Assembly (NCBI GenBank): GCA_017444165.1
Contig: JAFSXH010000280.1
Coordinates: 1 to 28,204 of the forward strand
DNA: 28,204 bases
Direction of reading: 5' to 3'
Source of the DNA: a bacterium
Lineage (GTDB): Bacteria > Vulcanimicrobiota > Xenobia > Xenobiales > Xenobiaceae
Shown: piece by piece, positions 23,321 through 28,204 of the stretch
How positions within the stretch are numbered: position 1 is the stretch's first letter
How the letters are laid out: each line of letters starts with the position of its first letter
The notes under the pieces: generated by a model
The model's database searches: none
The model's input: the letters and a program-made list of their open reading frames with translations, nothing else
What the model was told of the DNA's origin: nothing
Program-made: the position numbers and the translations under genes

Positions 23321-23953
23321 ATGACCATAAAGGTCAATCTACTGCCTACTGAACGCAAGAGGTTTACTTTCGATCCATTGGTAGCGGTTCTAGTTGTGCT
23401 CGTTTGCGCTGCGTTGTTTGCGTGTGCTATGTACAGTTCTTCTCTGCAATCTGAAAAGCAGAAGTTAGAAGCGGTCAAAGCGCAGATAAATGCGGATATT
23501 GAAAAGGTAAATCAGAGCATACCTGAGATTGATAAAACCAAAACAGAGATAAGTAAGCTGAAAGGTGAAATCGAAGTTATCAAGGGACTAAAGTACGATC
23601 CCGTACGTTATGGTAATCTTTTGACTGAAGTAGGGAGAGTCTTGCCCGAGAATACTTACATTGGTAGCTTGAGTGTAGAACCATCGACTTGTAGTGTGAA
23701 TTTTAGCGGTAGTGCTATTCACAAGCCAGGTATGGCTCCTTTGGCTACGATCGCTGAGTTGATGAAGAAGATAGAGGATTCTAAAATGTTTACTGATTCT
23801 TCACTCTCTTCTACTTCTCAGCAAAAGTTTAGTTCTGGTGCAGTGGGCTTTAGTTTCCAAATAGAAGCTCATTATAATCCTGATGTGGCCGCTGGTTTGG
23901 CTAAGGATTCTGATGTTTCTAAGAAAAATGCTGGTGACAGCGATGAAGGATAG
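23321..23953 (+). CDS. pilN: type IV pilus assembly protein PilN
   Basis: Bitopic inner-membrane protein of about 210 aa. The conserved N-terminal MTIKVNLLPTERKR is the tail that inserts into PilM. A membrane helix follows (LVAVLVVLVCAALFACAMYS), then a periplasmic coiled coil (about residues 45-90) and a small folded domain. Two ATG codons are in tandem (23318, 23321); the second is chosen because AAGGGAGG ends six bases before it and the known proteins start M-x-I-N/K-L-L-P. It pairs with PilO. Confidence 0.92.
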   Translation: MTIKVNLLPTERKRFTFDPLVAVLVVLVCAALFACAMYSSSLQSEKQKLEAVKAQINADIEKVNQSIPEIDKTKTEISKLKGEIEVIKGLKYDPVRYGNLLTEVGRVLPENTYIGSLSVEPSTCSVNFSGSAIHKPGMAPLATIAELMKKIEDSKMFTDSSLSSTSQQKFSSGAVGFSFQIEAHYNPDVAAGLAKDSDVSKKNAGDSDEG

Positions 23954-23978
23954 AAAATAGGATAGGGAGGTAATGGCG

Positions 23979-24623
23979 GTGAACTTGAATGCACCTGTTA
24001 AATGTGTTGTTGCTCTCTTGATCATTGCTATCTGTGTTGGTGTGTTTTATTTTGCTGACTGGCAAGGTAAAATGGAAGATATAGAGCGAGTCGTCAAAGA
24101 AAACGAAAGTTTGACAGCTGAGCTTGCCGATAAGCGTAAACAGATAGAGGAACTTCCTCGTCTTACCAAAGAAAAACAAGAGTTAGAGGCGGAATTGGCT
24201 CGTGTCGTTCAGACTAATCTGGTTCCAGAGAAGGCTGAGATGTTTGTGGCCAATTATCTAAAAGAGATAGAAAAGTTGATCACTGAGGAGAGTTATCGCA
24301 CAGGTGATAAATCTTTGGAGATCCTTTCTATCACTCCTGGTGCTCTCACTCAGAAAAATTCTGAGGGTTCTGAGGGTGAATCTTCGGATGATGGAGAGGG
24401 CGGTTCTGATATTCTCAAATCGTTCCCAACTCGTACATTCCAGATGACTATGAACGGCAAGTACAACACTCTTATTGAATTTCTCTACCAGTTGGGCGAT
24501 TTGCGTTTAGAGCGTTTAGTTACTATTGATAAGATCGCTCTTGCTCCAGGAAGCTCTGACAAACCTGGTGAGAGTCCAGTTTTGAGTATACAGATCCCTA
24601 TAACGGCTTATTTGAGACAGTGA
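23979..24623 (+). CDS. pilO: type IV pilus assembly protein PilO
   Basis: Bitopic inner-membrane protein of about 214 aa, partner of PilN. It has one membrane helix near the N-terminus (VVALLIIAICVGVFYFADW), a long coiled coil rich in Glu/Lys/Leu (about residues 30-75) and a C-terminal periplasmic ferredoxin-like domain (FQMTMNGKYNTLIEFLYQLG). An acidic Gly/Ser-rich insert (SEGSEGESSDDGEGGSD) sits in the middle. GGGAGG at 23965-23970 is two bases before an ATG at 23973 and eight before a GTG at 23979, so the GTG is chosen; the difference is two residues. Confidence 0.9.
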   Translation: MNLNAPVKCVVALLIIAICVGVFYFADWQGKMEDIERVVKENESLTAELADKRKQIEELPRLTKEKQELEAELARVVQTNLVPEKAEMFVANYLKEIEKLITEESYRTGDKSLEILSITPGALTQKNSEGSEGESSDDGEGGSDILKSFPTRTFQMTMNGKYNTLIEFLYQLGDLRLERLVTIDKIALAPGSSDKPGESPVLSIQIPITAYLRQ

Positions 24624-24636
24624 GGTTAAGAACTCT

Positions 24637-25374
24637 ATGAACTTATCCAGATTTAGTTTCAAAAATGGCTTTAGGTTTGTGGCTGTGTCTTTAGCCTTGT
24701 TGGCTTGTACAGCTTGTGGCGGTTCTGGTTCTGACAGTACGTCATCCTCTGTTAGCAGTGAAGTCGAAGTTGCAGGTAATGCTGACAAAGGCGAAGTTGC
24801 TACAGCGGATAGCGGAGAAAATAAGGTTGATGAAGGACAGAAGGAAGTTGCTACTGCTGAGGGAGAAAATGCTAGTGCTGCCGTAGGTGAAGCACCTTCT
24901 GAAGGAACTGAGGGTGTCTCTGGTGAGACTCCAGAGACTAAGAAGGCTGAAGTTAAGGTTGCTACTCCGAAACGCAAGTTGGTGGCGCGTCGTGATCCGT
25001 TTGTGGATATTAGTGTTGCGCCAGTTGTTGTGGCTCCCAGCGATAAGGTTCGTTTAGCCAATCTTTCTGCGGCTGAACGTGCTTCGTACCAACAGAAGAT
25101 GGCTAATGTAAAGCCTGTTAAGCCTAAAGTAGTTGTTAAGGTTGTTAAGCCTAACATAAGTGTCAATGGTATCGTCAGAGGTGATGCTGGTTATGAGGCC
25201 ATAATCAGTGATGGCTCTCAGACGCGTCTAGTCCATGTCGGTGAACAGATAGATAAATATAAGATTCTCGATATAAATCCTGAAAGTAAGACGGTCACTT
25301 TGGGGCTCGGTAAAGAGCATAAGTTTGTCTATAACTTAGAAAAAGAGGTCTTTAGGACAAGTAAGGATTCTTAG
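24637..25374 (+). CDS. pilP: PilP-like pilus assembly lipoprotein
   Basis: Predicted lipoprotein of 245 aa. The signal peptide ends with LLACTAC, so Cys 24 or Cys 27 would be lipid-modified. Residues about 30-110 are an acidic Ser/Glu/Ala-rich low-complexity linker, then a basic RRDPFVD motif typical of PilP, and a C-terminal small beta domain (ISVNGIVRGDAGYEAIISDG ... VTLGLGKEHKFVYNLEKE). PilP connects PilN/PilO to the PilQ secretin. The long acidic linker is more extended than in Neisseria or Pseudomonas PilP. The position after pilO supports the call. Confidence 0.85.
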   Translation: MNLSRFSFKNGFRFVAVSLALLACTACGGSGSDSTSSSVSSEVEVAGNADKGEVATADSGENKVDEGQKEVATAEGENASAAVGEAPSEGTEGVSGETPETKKAEVKVATPKRKLVARRDPFVDISVAPVVVAPSDKVRLANLSAAERASYQQKMANVKPVKPKVVVKVVKPNISVNGIVRGDAGYEAIISDGSQTRLVHVGEQIDKYKILDINPESKTVTLGLGKEHKFVYNLEKEVFRTSKDS

Positions 25375-25379
25375 TTTTC

Positions 25380-25408
25380 TTGTTTTGATTCTGTTGATCA
25401 GATATTTT
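25380..25408 (+). promoter_or_regulatory. candidate promoter for pilQ
   Basis: TTGTTT (25380-25385) and TATTTT (25403-25408) are 17 bases apart, just after the pilP stop. If used, it would place the structured leader at 25425-25505 in the pilQ 5' untranslated region. The boxes are imperfect. Confidence 0.35.
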
Positions 25409-25424
25409 TATATTAATAAAAACA

Positions 25425-25525
25425 CGGCCAGATCTCGAGGGTGTCTGTCCGTTATAGAATTAGGCTTCAGATTTTTCTTTTGAGATTCTGAGGTACACCC
25501 TCGAGGAAAGAAACTTAGGTTTCTA
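25425..25525 (+). promoter_or_regulatory. structured pilQ leader, candidate RNA switch
   Basis: Two pairings compete. In one, 25425-25432 pairs with 25444-25451 (eight positions, one mismatch). In the other, CTCGAGGGTGT at 25434-25444 pairs perfectly with ACACCCTCGAG at 25495-25505 (11 bp) and encloses a smaller stem (25465-25471 with 25487-25493). A further hairpin, AGAAAC/GTTTCT, follows. The whole lies between pilP and pilQ, about 75 bases before the chosen pilQ start. It does not match a riboswitch class I can recall. Confidence 0.55.
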
Positions 25526-25580
25526 TTAATTAAAAAGTTCTTAAATGAACGTGATGGCCAATAGGAGGTGGGTAAAACCA

Positions 25581-27536
25581 ATGCTCTTGTCCAAGCGTAG
25601 AAGCATTCAGCTTCTGTTTGCGTGTCTGATGGCCGTGGGACTATTGTTCTCCTTGTCTATGGCTACGACAGCTGAAGGCAATGCTGCGACCATTAATAGC
25701 GTTAATTACAAACTAGATAACAGTAAAGGTGTTATCAATGTAGTAGCTAACGCCAGTGCACCTATTCAGTATAGGCAGCAGAGAACGGGCGATGCCGTCT
25801 GTGTAGAGATCTCTCCTGCTGTTTTAGGTAGTGACGTAAAGAGAAACCAGGACGTAAATACTGGTTTATTAAAAAGCATAGCTGTATCTCAGACTTCTGC
25901 TGATGTCGTGCTAGTGCGCATGAATGTCAGCAATGTTCCTAAGACTAGTTCTTGTACTGCTTTGGCAGAAGGAAAGGGTGTCAGTATCTCTCTCTCTCGT
26001 GATGAGGTTGCTAGTGCGGAAGTTACGAAAGCATTAGTTGCTCAAGCGAGTAATGCTCCTGCAGTCAAGGTTGCTCCCAAGATGGCTGCTCCTAAAGCTG
26101 TGGCTAAGGCTGCTCCTGCCAAGCCCGCTAAGGTTAAAGTTGTCAATATGGAGTTTGTCAATGCTGACCTGGTTTACATAGTAAAATTTTTAGCCAAAGA
26201 GATGGGACGCAATGTGTATGTTGCTCCCGATGTACAGGGTTCTGTTACTGTTACTTTAAAGAACGTGCGTCCAGAGGGTGCTTTGGCGTTAGTTTTGAAG
26301 ATGCAGGAACCTCCCTACGATTATAAGATTGTTGATAACACCATAATTGTAGGTACTACAGAGAAGTTGGCTACTATTGCCGATAATATTCTCACTCCCA
26401 AGACTAAGTCCAGTGCTGTGAGAAAGAATATGGCTGAGCAAGAGTTTGTTCTTGAAGCTGCTCCTGCCGCTGGTGTTATGGATTTCTTGAAAGGTCAGTA
26501 TCCTGATGTAATCTTCACGCCTCATCCGACTATCAATGGTTTCTACGCCAAGGGTACTAAAGATGAGTTGTTGGAGATCAAAGGTAAGTTGCCTAACTTA
26601 GATCAGGTTCCTCCGCCACCGCCGACTCCTCGTCGCGAGTATTTCTCCATTAACTATGGTAAGATAGACGAAATTCAGGGATTGGTATCCACTTTGGTTC
26701 CTGGCGTTTCCATGTCTAAGGATTCTCGTTTAAGCTTGCTGATTGTCGAAGGAACTGATGCTGAGATTGAGCAAGTCCAAGAAGTTTTGGCCAATATCGA
26801 TAAGCCCCTCAAGCAAGTCATGTTGGACTTCAAAGTTGTGGAACTCAATGAAACTGGTTCTAAGAGCTTAGGTATAACCTGGTCTGGTGGTGACAGTGGT
26901 TCTATGGGAGCTTTCACGACCACTTTTGCCGAGCTCGTTCCTCCTTTGTTCTATGATCCTGAGAGAATCGGTGGCGGTGGAATGAGTGCTGAAAACTTGT
27001 CTACCATGAGTATAGGTTCTTTCGGACGTACTCCTTTCTTGATCCAGGCTTCTATGTCTTTCGCTGTTGAAAACAGTGATGGTAAGTCTTTGGCTTCTCC
27101 TCGTATTGCCACTCAGAGTGGTGAAAAGGCTGAAGTTAATGTCGGTCAGAACTATCCTATAGTTTACTACGATCCTCGTTCTGGTAACTTCCAGGTCCAG
27201 TATATACAGATTGGTACTAGACTTACTGCTACTCCAGAAGTTAAAGACGATGGTTATGTGATTATGGAACTTGCGCCTACGACTTCTAGTGCAGGTAGCT
27301 TGATTAACAATCAGTATCCTATTACTTATGAGCGCAGTACTAATGCTAAGGTGCGTGTAAAAGATGGCGATACCATAGTTTTAGCAGGCTTGATCAGTGA
27401 TTCAGAGAGAAATTCTGTAAGTAAGTTGCCTTTACTTGGAGATCTTCCACTAATTGGAGCTCTCTTCCGCTTTGAGAGTCACAATGCTGATCGCAGTGAA
27501 GTTGTCTTTATGGTCACTCCTCACATTATGGATTAG
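25581..27536 (+). CDS. pilQ: type IV pilus secretin PilQ
   Basis: Outer-membrane pore of the type IV pilus, about 651 aa. It has a signal peptide (LLFACLMAVGLLFSLSMA), an AMIN-type beta domain (INSVNYKLDNSKGVINVVAN), an Ala/Pro/Lys-rich linker, an N0/STN domain (VVNMEFVNADLVYIVKFLAK), an N1 domain (YFSINYGKIDEIQGLVSTLV) and the secretin core. The core's signature is VRVKDGDTIVLAGLISD followed by KLPLLGDLPLIGALFR and VVFMVTPHIMD at the C-terminus. The start is ATG at 25581 because AGGAGGTG (25563-25570) lies ten bases upstream; an open ATG at 25545 lacks any such site. It is separated from pilP by a structured leader. Confidence 0.97.
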   Translation: MLLSKRRSIQLLFACLMAVGLLFSLSMATTAEGNAATINSVNYKLDNSKGVINVVANASAPIQYRQQRTGDAVCVEISPAVLGSDVKRNQDVNTGLLKSIAVSQTSADVVLVRMNVSNVPKTSSCTALAEGKGVSISLSRDEVASAEVTKALVAQASNAPAVKVAPKMAAPKAVAKAAPAKPAKVKVVNMEFVNADLVYIVKFLAKEMGRNVYVAPDVQGSVTVTLKNVRPEGALALVLKMQEPPYDYKIVDNTIIVGTTEKLATIADNILTPKTKSSAVRKNMAEQEFVLEAAPAAGVMDFLKGQYPDVIFTPHPTINGFYAKGTKDELLEIKGKLPNLDQVPPPPPTPRREYFSINYGKIDEIQGLVSTLVPGVSMSKDSRLSLLIVEGTDAEIEQVQEVLANIDKPLKQVMLDFKVVELNETGSKSLGITWSGGDSGSMGAFTTTFAELVPPLFYDPERIGGGGMSAENLSTMSIGSFGRTPFLIQASMSFAVENSDGKSLASPRIATQSGEKAEVNVGQNYPIVYYDPRSGNFQVQYIQIGTRLTATPEVKDDGYVIMELAPTTSSAGSLINNQYPITYERSTNAKVRVKDGDTIVLAGLISDSERNSVSKLPLLGDLPLIGALFRFESHNADRSEVVFMVTPHIMD

Positions 27537-27551
27537 CGTTTAGATTGCAAT

Positions 27552-27592
27552 AAAAAAGATAGATTACATTTTGTGTAGTCTATCTTTTTTTT
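27552..27592. terminator. bidirectional intrinsic terminator between pilQ and the YbjN gene
   Basis: AAAAAAGATAGATTACA pairs with TGTAGTCTATCTTTTTT (one G-T pair) around a five-base loop, with A-runs and T-runs on either side. It serves both converging genes. Confidence 0.9.
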
Positions 27593-27615
27593 ATTTCCAT
27601 TGTTTTGTCGTTATG

Positions 27616-28071
27616 CTACTCTTCGCACATCTTCACAGCTTGTTCAGCTGGCATATCTTTGAATATTATGTTGCTAAGGCCCTTGCAATACCTATCGCAC
27701 ATTAAGCTACAGATGGAGATGGAATCGAAAATCAAGTCATTTTCGAATACTGAATCCAAATCGATAGGTAGTAAGAAGCTGATTTTGTATCTTATTTCCC
27801 CGTCCCTAATATCGTATTCAAAATTACCTAAGGTTAAACCGTAGTTCGCTCTGCTCAAAAATTCTTGAATTTTATCACATTTTTTATTGTTTTGCAGAGG
27901 AAGGATTAAATAAACCGTTACGCAGTGATCTTTTGGAACGACGAGATACTTTTTAGTACCAATGCCGAACTGGAACACTCTTAGCTCTTCGTCGAAGAAG
28001 TAATTGAGTTCTCTGTTATTAAAATGATCTTTTATCTTATCAATAACAGTGTCTAAATCGTGACTATGCAT
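27616..28071 (-). CDS. YbjN-domain protein
   Basis: Protein of about 151 aa of the YbjN superfamily, whose fold resembles type III secretion chaperones. Typical features are the N-terminal amphipathic part, FFDEELRVFQFGIGTKKYLV, VTVYLILPL, the conserved LSRANYGLTLGNFEYDIRDG followed by EIRYKISFLLP, and a C-terminal helical region (SICSLMCDRYCKGLSNII). No signal or membrane segment is visible, so it is cytoplasmic. Three ATG codons are in tandem (28077-28069). AAGGAG abuts the first, so the third, six bases away, is chosen. A chaperone or regulatory role is suggested by the fold only. It converges on pilQ. The last 127 bases of the window before it hold no gene that I can see. Confidence 0.8.
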   Translation of the reverse strand: MHSHDLDTVIDKIKDHFNNRELNYFFDEELRVFQFGIGTKKYLVVPKDHCVTVYLILPLQNNKKCDKIQEFLSRANYGLTLGNFEYDIRDGEIRYKISFLLPIDLDSVFENDLIFDSISICSLMCDRYCKGLSNIIFKDMPAEQAVKMCEE

Positions 28072-28204
28072 CATCATCTCCTTACACTCTTTGATATAAC
28101 GCGTGATTATTAATCTTTTTTATTAAATTTCCCGCTTTTTAATTTTAGAAGTAATTAACTTTTTCTTTTAGAAGGCATAAACATATTTGTGAATATTTTG
28201 AGGA

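Noticed and set aside
24516..25166. A 216-residue frame on the minus strand opposite pilO and pilP
   Set aside because: It mirrors the low-complexity Ser/Glu/Ala region of pilP and has no independent support.
25425..25525. Cyclic di-GMP riboswitch in the pilQ leader
   Set aside because: The conserved bases of the two known classes are not present; only the paired segments can be supported.
1..28204. tRNA genes, rRNA genes, CRISPR arrays, insertion sequences or phage genes
   Set aside because: I scanned both strands by eye and found no cloverleaf, regularly spaced repeats, transposase or integrase.

Overview
The window looks like a chromosomal segment of a fermentative, double-membrane (Gram-negative-type) bacterium from a poorly sampled lineage. 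The diderm call rests on an outer-membrane secretin with its PilM-N-O-P assembly proteins, a signal-peptide beta-barrel candidate and a periplasmic lytic transglycosylase. An anaerobic amino-acid and sugar fermenting life is suggested by a complete B12-dependent glutamate mutase/methylaspartase operon, a glycolytic operon, a sugar ABC importer and an iron-sulfur flavoprotein. The valyl-tRNA synthetase is of the kind seen in actinobacteria and rickettsiae rather than the E. coli kind. The pilin body (a cysteine, then lysine/asparagine-rich helix, then a tyrosine/histidine/asparagine stretch) resembles pilins of uncultured phyla such as Eremiobacterota/Xenobia; that placement is a guess. There are no rRNA or tRNA genes, insertion sequences, CRISPR arrays or phage genes.

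Layout: (1) 1-613, minus strand: an unrecognised small gene followed by the truncated start of an SLC13/ArsB-like anion permease. (2) 676-5609, plus: valS, an iron-sulfur flavoprotein, a YfcE-type phosphodiesterase, ybaB and recR, closed by a two-way terminator. (3) 5654-11239, minus: a sugar ABC importer (binding lipoprotein, two permeases, no ATPase), then a lytic transglycosylase, a TPR protein and a beta-barrel candidate. (4) 11370-14784, plus: gapA-pgk-tpiA-secG. (5) 14859-21158, minus: glmS-glmL-glmE-mal followed by an AtuA-family gene and a DUF4387 gene. (6) 21471-27533, plus: a pilin, then pilM-pilN-pilO-pilP-pilQ. (7) 28071-27616, minus: a YbjN-domain gene converging on pilQ.

How the genes fit together: imported sugar feeds glycolysis. 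Glutamate is rearranged to 3-methylaspartate (GlmS/GlmE, kept active by GlmL) and deaminated to mesaconate (Mal). The AtuA/DUF4387 pair sits where an enzyme acting on mesaconate would be expected. The pil cluster encodes the inner-membrane alignment complex and outer-membrane pore of a type IV pilus or related machine, with its pilin just upstream.

Most notable non-coding observations: a 39-base copy of a valS segment that now supplies the ribosome-binding site and start codon of the phosphodiesterase gene; a terminator-like hairpin right before glmS, as in an attenuated leader; a remnant of a second pilin 3' end in front of the pilin promoter; and a pilQ leader with two mutually exclusive pairings, shaped like an RNA switch. 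The AtuA/DUF4387 pair is the best candidate for undescribed biochemistry.
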